Shown in pieces: positions 18,600 to 28,045 of a stretch of DNA of 64,000 nucleotides; positions within the stretch are counted from its first letter, which is position 1, and each line of letters opens with the position of its first letter. The notes under the pieces were generated by a model, which did not search any database, had not been told where the DNA came from, and was given only the letters and a program-made list of their open reading frames with translations. The stretch spans positions 248,001 through 312,000 of the forward strand of contig NZ_JAOEFC010000002.1 of NCBI RefSeq assembly GCF_025421715.1, in the 5' to 3' direction. The DNA comes from Microbacterium festucae. GTDB lineage: Bacteria > Actinomycetota > Actinomycetes > Actinomycetales > Microbacteriaceae. A program made the translations under genes and the position numbers.

Positions 18600-21257
18600 A
18601 TGAAGACCGCTGAGATCGCCCAGCGCTACCTGGACTACTTCGAGAAGAAGGGTCACACCATCGTGCCGTCGGCGTCGCTGGTGACCGACGACCCGGCCCT
18701 GCTGTTCACCGTGGCCGGCATGGTGCCCTTCATCCCGTACCTGAGCGGCGACGTGCCCGCCCCGTACCGGCGCGCGGCCGACAACCAGAAGTGCATCCGC
18801 ACCAACGACATCGAAGAGGTCGGCAAGACCCCCCGTCACGGCACCTTCTTCCAGATGCTGGGCAACTGGTCGTTCGGCGACTACTTCAAGGAAGGCGCCA
18901 TCGGCTACGCCTGGGAGCTGCTGACCACCCCCGAGTCCGACGGCGGCCTCGGCTTCGACCCGAAGGACCTGTGGGTCACCGTCTACGAAGAGGACGACGA
19001 GGCGCGCGATCTCTGGCTGAAGCTCACCGACCTGCCCGAGGAGCGCATCCAGCGTCTGGGCAAGGACACCAACTACTGGTCGACGGGCCTTCCCGGCCCC
19101 GCCGGCCCCTGCTCGGAGATCTTCTTCGACCGGGGCCCCGCGTACGGCATCGACGGCGGCCCCGCCACCGACGACGACCGGTACGTCGAGATCTGGAACC
19201 TCGTGTTCATGCAGTACGAGATCACCGATGTGAAGAGCAAGTACGACTTCACGATCGTCGGCGAGCTGCCCGCAAAGAACATCGACACCGGCATGGGGCT
19301 GGAGCGCATCGCGTTCCTCAAGCAGGGCGTCGACAACATGTACGAGACCGACCAGGTGCGCCCGGTGCTCGACAAGGCCGTGGAGCTGTCCGGCCGCACC
19401 TACGGCGCCGACCACGAGGACGACGTGCGCTTCCGCGTGATCGCCGACCACGTGCGCTCCTCGCTGATGCTGCTCGCCGACGGCGTCACCCCGTCCAACG
19501 ACGGGCGCGGCTACATCCTGCGCCGCCTCATGCGCCGGGCCATCCGCTCGATGCGCCTGCTGGGCGTGGACGGTGCGAGCTTCGCCGAGCTGTTCGCCGC
19601 GTCGCGCGACGCGATGAAGGAGGCGTACCCGATCGTCGAGACCGACTACGAGCGTCTCGCCCAGTACGCGCTGGCCGAGGAGGCCACGTTCCTGCGCACC
19701 CTCGCGGCCGGCGAGACCCTGCTCGACGACTCGCTCGCGCAGACCAAGCAGGCCGGCGGCACGACCATCCCCGGCTCCGAGGCCTTCCTGCTGCACGACA
19801 CCTACGGCTTCCCGATCGACCTGACGCTCGAGATCGCCGAAGAGGCGGGCATCACCGTCGACCGCGCCGCGTTCGACGAGCTGATGCAGGAGCAGCGCGC
19901 CCGCGCCAAGGCCGACGCGCGCTCGCGCAAGCGTCAGCTGGCCGACACCAGCGTCTACCGCGACTTCCGCGCCCAGGGCGAGACCGTCTTCACCGGCTAC
20001 ACCGAGCTGGAGACCGCCTCGCGCATCCTCGGCATCCTCGTCGACGGCCACCCCGCCCAGCGGGCGCTGGCGGGCGAGGTGGCCGAGGTGATCCTCGCCG
20101 AGACGGCGCTCTACGCCGAGAGCGGCGGCCAGGTCGCCGACAAGGGCGTGATCGTCGGTCCCGGCTACGAGCTCGAGGTGCTCGACGTGCAGAAGCCGGT
20201 CCCCGGCCTCATCAGCCACACCGTCGAGGTCACCAGCGGCGAGGTCGGCATCGGCCAGCCCGCCACCACGGTCGTCGACACCGCCAACCGGCGCGCGGCC
20301 CGGCAGGCCCACTCCGCCACGCACCTGGTGCACGCGGCGCTGCGCGACACGCTGGGCAAGAGCGCCACCCAGGCGGGCTCGCTCAACCGCGCCGGCTACA
20401 TGCGCTTCGACTTCTCGTGGGGCCAGGCGCTCTCGGATGCCACGAAGTCCGAGATCGAGGAGATCGCCGGCAACGCCGTGCGCGACAACCTCGAGGTCAC
20501 CACGCGCGTGCTGCCGCTGGCCGAGGCCAAGGAGCTCGGTGCGATGGCCCTGTTCGGCGAGAAGTACGGCGACACGGTGCGCATGGTCGACATCGGCGGG
20601 CCGTGGTCGCGCGAGCTGTGCGCCGGCACCCACGTGTCGACGTCGGCGGAGATCGGGCTCATCTCGCTCGTCGGCGAGTCGTCGGTGGGAGCCTCCACCC
20701 GCCGCGTCGAGGCCCTCGTCGGACTCGACGCGTTCCGCGACCTCGCCGCCGAGCGCGCGATCGTCTCGCAGCTGTCGTCGAGCCTGAAGGCGCCGCGCGA
20801 GCAGCTGCCGGCACGCATCGCCGAGCTGCAGGCCAACCTCAAGGCGGCCGAGAAGAAGATCGCCCAGTTCGAGGCGAAGGCCCTCGGCGACCGCGCCCCG
20901 CAGCTGGCCCAGACCGCCACGCGCGTCGGGGCCCACCTGCTGGTCGCAGAGGCGATCGGCGCGGCCGGCTCGGGCGACGACGTGCGCACGCTCGCGCTGC
21001 AGGTGCGCGACCGGCTCGGGTCGGATGCCGTGGTGGTCGCCCTGGCCGCCGAGGTCGGCGGACGCCCCGTGGTCATCGTCGCCACCAACGACGCCGCCCG
21101 CGCGGCGGGTGCCAAGGCCGGTGCGCTGGCCAAGGCCGCCGCCGGTGCGCTCGGCGGCGGTGGCGGCGGACGCGACGATGTCGCCCAGGGCGGCGGCGCC
21201 GATGTCGCGGCGATCCCCGCGGCGCTGGACGCCGTGTCGGCGGGGCTGGCCTCGTAG
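18600..21257 (+). CDS. alaS: Alanyl-tRNA synthetase
   Basis: The 885-residue class II enzyme charges tRNA-Ala. The catalytic core starts MKTAEIAQRYLDYFEKKGHTIVPSASLVTDDPALLFT. The editing domain has the metal site HSATHLVH (H571, H575) and CAGTH (C674, H678). The C-terminal Ala/Gly-rich region ends in the oligomerisation domain. GAGG lies before the ATG. The stop TAG overlaps the ruvX GTG by one base, opening a chain of coupled genes through to aroB and beyond. Confidence 0.97.
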   Translation: MKTAEIAQRYLDYFEKKGHTIVPSASLVTDDPALLFTVAGMVPFIPYLSGDVPAPYRRAADNQKCIRTNDIEEVGKTPRHGTFFQMLGNWSFGDYFKEGAIGYAWELLTTPESDGGLGFDPKDLWVTVYEEDDEARDLWLKLTDLPEERIQRLGKDTNYWSTGLPGPAGPCSEIFFDRGPAYGIDGGPATDDDRYVEIWNLVFMQYEITDVKSKYDFTIVGELPAKNIDTGMGLERIAFLKQGVDNMYETDQVRPVLDKAVELSGRTYGADHEDDVRFRVIADHVRSSLMLLADGVTPSNDGRGYILRRLMRRAIRSMRLLGVDGASFAELFAASRDAMKEAYPIVETDYERLAQYALAEEATFLRTLAAGETLLDDSLAQTKQAGGTTIPGSEAFLLHDTYGFPIDLTLEIAEEAGITVDRAAFDELMQEQRARAKADARSRKRQLADTSVYRDFRAQGETVFTGYTELETASRILGILVDGHPAQRALAGEVAEVILAETALYAESGGQVADKGVIVGPGYELEVLDVQKPVPGLISHTVEVTSGEVGIGQPATTVVDTANRRAARQAHSATHLVHAALRDTLGKSATQAGSLNRAGYMRFDFSWGQALSDATKSEIEEIAGNAVRDNLEVTTRVLPLAEAKELGAMALFGEKYGDTVRMVDIGGPWSRELCAGTHVSTSAEIGLISLVGESSVGASTRRVEALVGLDAFRDLAAERAIVSQLSSSLKAPREQLPARIAELQANLKAAEKKIAQFEAKALGDRAPQLAQTATRVGAHLLVAEAIGAAGSGDDVRTLALQVRDRLGSDAVVVALAAEVGGRPVVIVATNDAARAAGAKAGALAKAAAGALGGGGGGRDDVAQGGGADVAAIPAALDAVSAGLAS

Positions 21258-21730
21258 TGACCGGATTCCGTCGCGGCACGCGACTGGGTGTCGACGTCGG
21301 CAAGGCGAGGGTCGGTGTCGCGCGCTGCGATCCCGACGGCATGCTGGCGGTGCCGGTGGAGACGGTGGCGCGGGGCGAGGCGGCGGTGGCCCGGGTGGCG
21401 GCGCTGGCTGCGGAGCACTCCGCGTTCGAGGTGCTCGTGGGGCTGCCGCTGAGTCTCAGCGGCGCCTCGACGGCCTCGACCGACGATGCGCGGGCCTTCG
21501 CCGGCGAGTTGGCGACCGCGACCCGACTGCCCGTGCGACTCGTCGACGAGCGCCTCAGTACGGTCTCGGCGCACGCGGCGCTGCGCGAGGCGGGGCGATC
21601 CCAGAAATCGTCTCGTAGGATTGTCGACCAGGTCGCCGCCGTCGTCCTGCTCCAGCAGGCGATCGACGTCGAGAAGCGCACCGGAAACCCTGCCGGTGAG
21701 CTGCTGGAAGATCCCCTGGAGCACGCCTGA
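21257..21730 (+). CDS. ruvX: YqgF/RuvX family putative pre-16S rRNA nuclease
   Basis: A 157-residue RNase H-like protein with RLGVDVGKARVGVA, LVGLPLSLSG, VRLVDERLSTVSA and IVDQVAAVVLLQQAID, carrying the family's conserved acidic residues. YqgF is implicated in 16S rRNA 5' maturation in E. coli; the older name suggests a junction resolvase. The GTG start overlaps the alaS stop (TAGTG). It is followed by mltG with a TGATG overlap. alaS-ruvX-mltG is a common actinobacterial order. Confidence 0.93.
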   Translation: MTGFRRGTRLGVDVGKARVGVARCDPDGMLAVPVETVARGEAAVARVAALAAEHSAFEVLVGLPLSLSGASTASTDDARAFAGELATATRLPVRLVDERLSTVSAHAALREAGRSQKSSRRIVDQVAAVVLLQQAIDVEKRTGNPAGELLEDPLEHA

Positions 21731-23259
21731 TGCCCGACACTCCGTCGAACGACGATCAGTTCGCCGACTTGTTCAGCCGTCTCCCGTCCGCGCGCAGCGC
21801 CGCCGACACGGATGCGGGTGCTCCCCGCCCGGGTGAGTCCGGTGCCCGCGACGAGGCCGCCCGTGGTGAGCCATCCCGCGCCGCCGACACCGGCGCGCCG
21901 CTGAGCCGACGCGCCGCACGGGCGGCCGCCCAGCCCGACACGGCCCCCGGCGCCGCACAGCCCGCGGCCGCCCAGCCGACAGCGCCGCAGCCGGCCGCCG
22001 CGCAGCCGGTACCGGCCACGGCGGCTCACGCCACCGCATCCGGCCCGCCCGTCACCCCCGGAACACCGGCTGCCCCCGCACCGGCCCCGGCCGGGGGCAC
22101 GCTGGATGCGCTCTTCGGCGGCGAGCTCGACGCCGACGAGCAGATCCGCCACAAGCGGCAGGCCGCCGACCGGCGCAAGAGCCGCATCGCGAAGTGGGTG
22201 ATCCTGGGCGTCGTCCTGGCCATCCTCGGCGGCATCGTCGGCGGCGGCTACTACGTGTGGTCGACCTACGAAGACAAGATCCGCGCCTTCATGGGCTGGG
22301 AGGAGCCGCGCGACTTCGCCGCGGACGAGGCCACCGGTGAGGCCACCGTGACGATCGTCGCCGGGGACAACGGGTCGAGCATCTCGCAGACGCTCTTCGA
22401 CGCCGGCGTCACCAAGACCCCCGACGCCTTCTACCGCTACCTCGTCGACGAGGTGCTCAATCCGACCTTCTACCCCGGCGCCTACAAGCTGCAGCAGAAG
22501 ATGACCTCGGCGGCTGCGCTGGAAGCGCTGGAGAACCCCGACAACAAGCTGGAGAACACCGCCCAGCTGCGCGAGGGTCTCACCGTCGACCAGTCGCTGC
22601 CGATCCTCTCCGACGGCACCGGCATCCCGCTGGAGGAGCTGCAGGCGGCCGTCGCCGATCCCTCGGCCTACGGCGTGAGCGCGCAGAGCCTCGAGGGCTG
22701 GCTGTTCCCCGCCACCTACACGTTCGGTCCCGACGCGACCGCGCAGTCGGTCATCCAGACCCTCGTCGACCGCACCGTGACCTCGCTCGACTCCGCCGGC
22801 GTGCCGGTGGAACGGCGCGAGGAGATCCTGAACATCGCGTCGATCATCCAGCGCGAAGCCCGTTTCGAGGACGACTTCTACAAGGTGTCCCGCGTCATCC
22901 AGAACCGACTGTCGCCCGACAACGGCGAGACGTTCGGCAAGCTGCAGATGGACTCGACCGCCCAGTACGGCTACGGCGAGATGCACGACGGCACCGTGAG
23001 CTCGTCGCGGGAAGCTCTCGAAGACGACAACGCGTGGAACACGTACGTGCACCCCGGGCTGCCGATCGGTCCGATCGCCAACCCCGGCGACGTCGCGATC
23101 GACGCGGCGATGCACCCCGCCGACGGGCCCTGGCTCTACTTCGTCACCGTCAACCTCGCCACCGGCGAGACCGTCTTCACCACCACCTACGCCGAGCACC
23201 AGAAGGCCGTGACGCAGTGGCAGGACTGGTGCAAGGCCAACCCCGACTCCGGATGCTGA
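21730..23259 (+). CDS. mltG: Endolytic murein transglycosylase MltG
   Basis: A 509-residue YceG-family protein with a cytoplasmic Ala/Pro-rich extension (about residues 1-150), one membrane helix (WVILGVVLAILGGIVGGGYYVW, about 156-178) and the extracytoplasmic YceG domain. The catalytic glutamate is in NIASIIQREARFEDDF (about E376), followed by KVSRVIQNRL and the typical C-terminal YFVTVNLATGETVFTTTYAEHQKAV. MltG cuts nascent glycan strands and limits their length. The long disordered N-terminal extension is characteristic of actinobacteria. Confidence 0.95.
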   Translation: MPDTPSNDDQFADLFSRLPSARSAADTDAGAPRPGESGARDEAARGEPSRAADTGAPLSRRAARAAAQPDTAPGAAQPAAAQPTAPQPAAAQPVPATAAHATASGPPVTPGTPAAPAPAPAGGTLDALFGGELDADEQIRHKRQAADRRKSRIAKWVILGVVLAILGGIVGGGYYVWSTYEDKIRAFMGWEEPRDFAADEATGEATVTIVAGDNGSSISQTLFDAGVTKTPDAFYRYLVDEVLNPTFYPGAYKLQQKMTSAAALEALENPDNKLENTAQLREGLTVDQSLPILSDGTGIPLEELQAAVADPSAYGVSAQSLEGWLFPATYTFGPDATAQSVIQTLVDRTVTSLDSAGVPVERREEILNIASIIQREARFEDDFYKVSRVIQNRLSPDNGETFGKLQMDSTAQYGYGEMHDGTVSSSREALEDDNAWNTYVHPGLPIGPIANPGDVAIDAAMHPADGPWLYFVTVNLATGETVFTTTYAEHQKAVTQWQDWCKANPDSGC

Positions 23260-23268
23260 GTCGCTGAC

Positions 23269-24108
23269 GTGACCGCGACGGCCCTGGAGGTGTGGGGCGA
23301 CCCGATCGCACACAGCCTGTCACCGGTGCTGCACGGCGCCGCCTACCGGCACCTGGGGTGGGACTGGACCTACGGCCGCCGCCGCGTCGACGAGCGCTCG
23401 TTCGCCGCGGAGCTGGCAGGGCTGGATGCCACCTACCGCGGGCTGTCGTGCACGATGCCCCTGAAGGGCGTCGCCCACGACGCCGCGGTGTGGCGCGACG
23501 ACCGCGCGGCGGCCACCGGCGCCGCCAACACGCTGCTGCTCGGCGCCGACGGCCCCCGCGCCTGGAACACCGACGTCGGCGGCATCGTGCGGGCCCTCGC
23601 CGACGAGGGGATCACCGACGCCGAGACGGTGCGGATCGTCGGCGCCGGGGCGACGGCCACCTCGGCCCTCGCCGCGTGCGCCGAGCTCGGCACCCGCCAC
23701 GTCGACATCGTCGCCCGGCGCCCCGACGCCGCCGCGTCGCTGCAGCAGCTGGGGGAGCGCCTGGGCCTCGCGGTGACGGCATCCGCGCTGTCGGGCGCAG
23801 CCGCCGCACACCGCCCGGCCGCCCTCACCCTGTCGACGCTGCCCGGCGCGGCGGAACTGCCCGCCGAGGTCGCCGACGGGCTCGCCGCGGGCGGCGGGCT
23901 GCTCTTCGACGTCGTCTACGGACACTGGCCCACCGCACTGGCCGAGGCGTGGCAGCGCGCCGGACACCGGGCCGTGCCCGGCACCGGGATGCTGCTGCAC
24001 CAGGCGGTGCTGCAGATCCGCGTCTTCGCCACCGGCGACGTGTCGCAGGCGCTCCCCGACGAGACCGCCGTCGTCGACGTCATGCGCCGCGCGCTCGTGG
24101 GAGGATAG
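23269..24108 (+). CDS. aroE: Shikimate dehydrogenase family protein
   Basis: A 279-residue enzyme that reduces 3-dehydroshikimate with NADPH. The substrate site [11 protein letters not shown], the catalytic lysine in [18 protein letters not shown] and the NTDVGG motif are present, followed by a Rossmann domain starting [15 protein letters not shown] (GxGxTA variant of the GAGGAA loop). It sits between mltG and aroC in the shikimate cluster. The GTG start follows the mltG stop by nine bases. Confidence 0.93.
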   Translation: MTATALEVWGDPIAHSLSPVLHGAAYRHLGWDWTYGRRRVDERSFAAELAGLDATYRGLSCTMPLKGVAHDAAVWRDDRAAATGAANTLLLGADGPRAWNTDVGGIVRALADEGITDAETVRIVGAGATATSALAACAELGTRHVDIVARRPDAAASLQQLGERLGLAVTASALSGAAAAHRPAALTLSTLPGAAELPAEVADGLAAGGGLLFDVVYGHWPTALAEAWQRAGHRAVPGTGMLLHQAVLQIRVFATGDVSQALPDETAVVDVMRRALVGG

Positions 24109-24112
24109 GCGA

Positions 24113-25324
24113 ATGCTCCGCGTCCTCACCGCCGGCGAATCGCACGGCCCCGAACTGGTCGCCATGATGGAGGGTCTGCCTGCCGGCGTCCCCGTCTCAC
24201 GCGCCGAGATCCAGGCAGACCTCGCTCGTCGCAAGCTCGGCTACGGCCGCGGCTCGCGCATGAAGTTCGAAGAGGACGAGCTGACGATCTCGTCGGGGGT
24301 GCGCCACGGCTACAGCATCGGCAGCCCCATCGCGGTGCGCATCGGCAACACCGAGTGGCCCAAGTGGACCGAGGTCATGAGCGCCGAGCCGGTGCCGCTC
24401 ACCGAGATGTCGCGCGGCCGCGGCGCCGCCCTCACCCGCCCGCGCCCCGGTCACGCCGACCTGGTGGGCATGCAGAAGTACGGCTTCGACGAGGCCCGGC
24501 CCATCCTCGAGCGCGCCAGCGCCCGCGAGACCGCCGCGCGCGTCGCCCTCGGCGCGATCGCCCGCGCGTTCCTCGGCGAACTCGGCATCCGACTGGTCAG
24601 CCACACCCTCTCCATCGGGCCCGTGCGCGTGCCGGACGGCGCGGCCCTGCCCACCCCCGACGACGTCGACGCGCTCGATGCCGACCCGCTGCGCTGCTTC
24701 CACGCCGACACCTCGGCCGCGATGGTCACCGAGGTCGACGCGGCCAAGAAGGACGGCGACACGCTCGGCGGCATCGTCGAGGTGCTCGCCTACGGCCTGC
24801 CCCCGGGGCTCGGCTCCCACGTGCAGTGGGACCGGCGTCTGGACGCCAAGCTCGCGCAGGCGCTCATGGGCATCCAGGCCATCAAGGGCGTGGAGGTCGG
24901 GGACGGGTTCGAGACCACCCGCCGCCGCGGCTCCGCCGCCCACGACGAGCTGTTCGCCGCCGACGGGTCGATCACCCGCTCCAGCGACAAAGCCGGCGGC
25001 ACCGAGGGCGGCATGTCGACGGGCACCGTGCTGCGCGTGCGCGCCGGGATGAAGCCCATCGCGACCGTTCCCCACTCGCTGCGCACCGTCGACGTCGCCA
25101 CCGGCGAAGCCGCCACGGCGCACCACCAGCGCTCCGACGTGTGCGCCGTGCCCGCCGCCGGCGTCGTCGCCGAGGCGATGGTCGCCCTCACCCTCGTCGA
25201 CGTCGTGCTCGAGAAGTTCGGCGGCGACTCGGTCGCCGAGACGCGCCGCAACCTCGAGGGCTACCTCGCCGCCATCCCCGAGAGCCTCCACACCGCCGCG
25301 GACAGCGACGCCTCGCTCGGATGA
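24113..25324 (+). CDS. aroC: Chorismate synthase
   Basis: A 403-residue FMN-dependent enzyme that converts EPSP to chorismate. Signature segments are [52 protein letters not shown], and [13 protein letters not shown], all intact. It lies four bases after aroE and overlaps aroK by four bases (ATGA). Confidence 0.97.
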   Translation: MLRVLTAGESHGPELVAMMEGLPAGVPVSRAEIQADLARRKLGYGRGSRMKFEEDELTISSGVRHGYSIGSPIAVRIGNTEWPKWTEVMSAEPVPLTEMSRGRGAALTRPRPGHADLVGMQKYGFDEARPILERASARETAARVALGAIARAFLGELGIRLVSHTLSIGPVRVPDGAALPTPDDVDALDADPLRCFHADTSAAMVTEVDAAKKDGDTLGGIVEVLAYGLPPGLGSHVQWDRRLDAKLAQALMGIQAIKGVEVGDGFETTRRRGSAAHDELFAADGSITRSSDKAGGTEGGMSTGTVLRVRAGMKPIATVPHSLRTVDVATGEAATAHHQRSDVCAVPAAGVVAEAMVALTLVDVVLEKFGGDSVAETRRNLEGYLAAIPESLHTAADSDASLG

Positions 25325-25845
25325 CCGCGCGCGCGATCGTGCTCATCGGACCGATGGGCGCGGGCAAGACGAGCGTCGGCAAACGTGCCGCCAAGGCGCT
25401 CGGCATCCCGTTCTACGACAGCGACGCGGCCGTCGTGCGCGCCCACGGCCCGATCGCCGAGATCTTCACCACCCACGGCGAGGAGCACTTCCGCGCGCTC
25501 GAGCGCGACGCCGTGGCCGCCGGACTGGCCCAGGGGGGCGTCGTCGCCCTGGGCGGCGGCGCCGTGCTCGACCCGCAGACGCAGCAGCAGCTGGCCGGGC
25601 ATCGGGTGGTGCTGCTCACCGTCGATCCCGCCATCGTCGCCGGTCGCATCCGCGGGGCCGCCCGGCCCCTCCTCAACGACGACGTCGACGACCCGGTGGC
25701 GCGCTGGAACGCGGTCTACGACGCGCGGCGCGAGCTGTACACCCGTCTGGCCGACGTCACCTTCGACACCTCGACCGGCCCGCTGCAGGGGATCGTCGAC
25801 GCGATCGTCGACTGGGCGCGCAACGAACAGGAGCCTCTCCCATGA
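25321..25845 (+). CDS. aroK: Shikimate kinase
   Basis: A 174-residue P-loop kinase with Walker [13 protein letters not shown] (residues 10-21), the shikimate-binding DSD motif in [22 protein letters not shown] and the LID arginine in RGAARPLLN. It phosphorylates shikimate with ATP. It overlaps aroC and aroB by four bases each, so the aro genes form one coupled unit. Confidence 0.95.
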   Translation: MTARAIVLIGPMGAGKTSVGKRAAKALGIPFYDSDAAVVRAHGPIAEIFTTHGEEHFRALERDAVAAGLAQGGVVALGGGAVLDPQTQQQLAGHRVVLLTVDPAIVAGRIRGAARPLLNDDVDDPVARWNAVYDARRELYTRLADVTFDTSTGPLQGIVDAIVDWARNEQEPLP

Positions 25846-26924
25846 GCCAGTCCACCGTCATCACCGTCGCCGGTGACGAGCCCTACGACATCACGGTCGG
25901 CCGCGGCATCCTGCCCCTCGTGGGCGAGGCGCTGCCGCCCGGCGCCCGCCGCGTGCTCGTCGTGCACCCGCCGACGCTGGCCGCCGCCGCCGCCGACCTG
26001 CGCGAGCAGCTGACGGCGTCCGGTGACCGCCAGGTGCTGCTGGCCGAGATCCCCGACGCCGAGCAGGGCAAGCGCGTCGAGGTCGCCGCGTTCTGCTGGC
26101 AGGTCATGGGTCAGGCCGACTTCACCCGCACCGACGCCGTCGTGGGCTTCGGCGGCGGGGCCGTGACCGACCTCGCGGGCTTCGTCGCGGCCACCTGGCT
26201 GCGGGGCGTGGCGGTCGTGCAGGTGCCCACCACGGTGCTCGGCATGGTCGACGCGGCCGTGGGCGGCAAGACCGGCATCAACACCGCCGAGGGCAAGAAC
26301 CTCGTGGGCGCCTTCTGGCCGCCGCGCGCGGTCATCTGCGACCTCGACCTGCTCGACTCGCTGACCGACAACGAGCGTGTCGCCGGCTTCGCCGAGGTCG
26401 TCAAGGCCGGCTTCATCTGGTACCCCGAGATCCTCGACCTCATCGAGGCCGACCCGGTCGCCGCCGTCGACCCGCACTCCGACGCGTTCCGGCGCTGCAT
26501 CGAGCTGGCAATCGAGATGAAGGCGCGGGTCGTGGGGGAGGACCTGCGCGAGGCGGGCCTGCGCGAGGTGCTCAACTACGGCCACACGCTGGGGCACGCC
26601 ATCGAGCACGCCGAGCGCTACCGGTGGCGCCACGGCGCGGCCGTCTCGGTGGGCATGGTCTTCGCCGCCGAGCTGTCGCGCCTGGCCGGCAGACTCTCGG
26701 ATGCCGCCGCGCAGCGCCACCGCGACATCCTCGAGCTGCTGGGGCTGCCGACGACCTACCGGGCCGGCGCATGGAACCAGCTGCTGGCGACGATGCAGCG
26801 CGACAAGAAGACCCGCGGCTCGATGCTGCGCTTCATCGTGCTCGACGACATCGGCAAGCCGACCGTGCTGCAGGCCCCCGACGAGTCGCTGCTGTTCGCG
26901 GCCTATCAGGAAGTCGGGGAGTGA
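25842..26924 (+). CDS. aroB: 3-dehydroquinate synthase
   Basis: A 360-residue NAD- and metal-dependent enzyme that closes the DAHP ring. GFGGGAVTDLAGFVAATWLRG, PTTVLGMVDAAVGGKTGIN, NLVGAFWPP and the metal ligands in GFAEVVKAG and NYGHTLGHAIEH are present. The TGA stop overlaps the next GTG start by four bases. DAHP synthase and aroA/aroQ are not in the window. Confidence 0.96.
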   Translation: MSQSTVITVAGDEPYDITVGRGILPLVGEALPPGARRVLVVHPPTLAAAAADLREQLTASGDRQVLLAEIPDAEQGKRVEVAAFCWQVMGQADFTRTDAVVGFGGGAVTDLAGFVAATWLRGVAVVQVPTTVLGMVDAAVGGKTGINTAEGKNLVGAFWPPRAVICDLDLLDSLTDNERVAGFAEVVKAGFIWYPEILDLIEADPVAAVDPHSDAFRRCIELAIEMKARVVGEDLREAGLREVLNYGHTLGHAIEHAERYRWRHGAAVSVGMVFAAELSRLAGRLSDAAAQRHRDILELLGLPTTYRAGAWNQLLATMQRDKKTRGSMLRFIVLDDIGKPTVLQAPDESLLFAAYQEVGE

Positions 26925-27439
26925 CCTCGCCCGTCGTCCGTCGGGTGGCGCTGCACGAGTGGCGCGAGGTGCGCGACCTGCGCATCCAGGCGGTCGGCGA
27001 CGAGAACGCGGCCATCGCGTTCACCACGACGCGCGACGAGGAGCTCGCCCGCGACGACGCCTTCTGGCGCGGTCGCACGGCGGGGGCGGCGATGGGCGAC
27101 AACGCCGCCCAGTTCGTCGCGATCGTCGGCGATGCGTGGGTGGGCTCGGCCAGCGTGCTGCTGCGGGCGGCCGACGCCCCGGCGGCGGGCGCGCTGCGGG
27201 CCGATGTCGTGGGCGTCTACGTCGCTCCGGTCCATCGCGGTGCCGGCATCCTCGGGCTGCTCTTCGACGAGGCCGCCGCCTGGGCGCGTGCGCAGGGCTG
27301 CGATGCGCTGACCCTCTCGACCCACCTCGACAACGCGCGTGCGCGGGCCGCGTATCGCAAGGCCGGGTTCACCCCGACCGGCGTCACCTTCACCAGCTCG
27401 GTGGGACCCGAGCTGGAGATGCGGCGCGCCATCGCGTGA
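26921..27439 (+). CDS. GNAT family N-acetyltransferase
   Basis: A 172-residue acetyltransferase with the acetyl-CoA loop region VVGVYVAPVHRGAGILGLLFDEAAAWARAQG and the following LSTHLDNARARAAYRKAGF, typical motifs A and B of GNAT enzymes. The substrate is unknown. The GTG overlaps the aroB stop (GTGA), so it is the last gene of the aro operon. The gene behind it converges. Confidence 0.87.
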   Translation: MTSPVVRRVALHEWREVRDLRIQAVGDENAAIAFTTTRDEELARDDAFWRGRTAGAAMGDNAAQFVAIVGDAWVGSASVLLRAADAPAAGALRADVVGVYVAPVHRGAGILGLLFDEAAAWARAQGCDALTLSTHLDNARARAAYRKAGFTPTGVTFTSSVGPELEMRRAIA

Positions 27440-27451
27440 GACGGGCCGCCG

Positions 27452-27946
27452 TCAGTCCCGCACGGGCAGGATGAGGTCGGTGCGCAGCTCGGCCGGGTCG
27501 TCGGTCGGGTCGCTCACATAGCTCTCGATCCAGACGCCCGTCGGGGTCTCCTGGACAGCGTGCACCAGCTCGGCCCACGCCTGCCCGAGCCCGTCGTACG
27601 CGCCCGTGTGGGTCGTGGCGATCGCGGGCCCGGACGGCAATGCCGAGCCGATCACCGCGACGGCGCCGACGACGACCGGCTCGGTCGGCGCCGCGGCCAC
27701 GGGGAAGCCCAGTTCGAGGTCGAACGTGTCCATCGGGTCGCCGTAGTAGATCGCCAGCGCGGGCCCGGTGGGCACCAGGGTGCCGTCGCCGAAGAGCCCC
27801 GCGATGGCGGAGTACCCCTGGTCGAAGGCGTCGCGGAGAGCGTCGATGCGGATGCCCTCGTGGCGGACCACCGCCAGCGGCAGCGGGTCGAGCTGGATGC
27901 GGGCGGGGGAGGCGAACGGGGCGTCGGGGAAGGCTGCGCGTGACAT
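27452..27946 (-). CDS. GyrI-like/AraC effector-binding domain protein
   Basis: A 164-residue single-domain protein. It opens with IQLDPLPLAVVRHEGIRIDALRDAFDQGYSAIAGLFGDG and ends with WIESYVSDPTDDPAELRTDLILPV, matching the stand-alone GyrI-like effector-binding fold that also forms the ligand domain of BmrR-type regulators. There is no DNA-binding domain. It may bind hydrophobic small molecules. The ATG at 27946 follows GGGAGG. It is 12 bp from the convergent acetyltransferase and downstream of the M3 peptidase. Confidence 0.82.
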   Translation of the reverse strand: MSRAAFPDAPFASPARIQLDPLPLAVVRHEGIRIDALRDAFDQGYSAIAGLFGDGTLVPTGPALAIYYGDPMDTFDLELGFPVAAAPTEPVVVGAVAVIGSALPSGPAIATTHTGAYDGLGQAWAELVHAVQETPTGVWIESYVSDPTDDPAELRTDLILPVRD

Positions 27947-28045
27947 GCGGTCATCCTCCCAGCTCGGTGCGCACCCGTCCATGGTGGACGAGCGCCCCGT
28001 CGGGCGGGCGTGGGCCTGCCCGGCGGGGCGCCCGGTCGGTCGTCG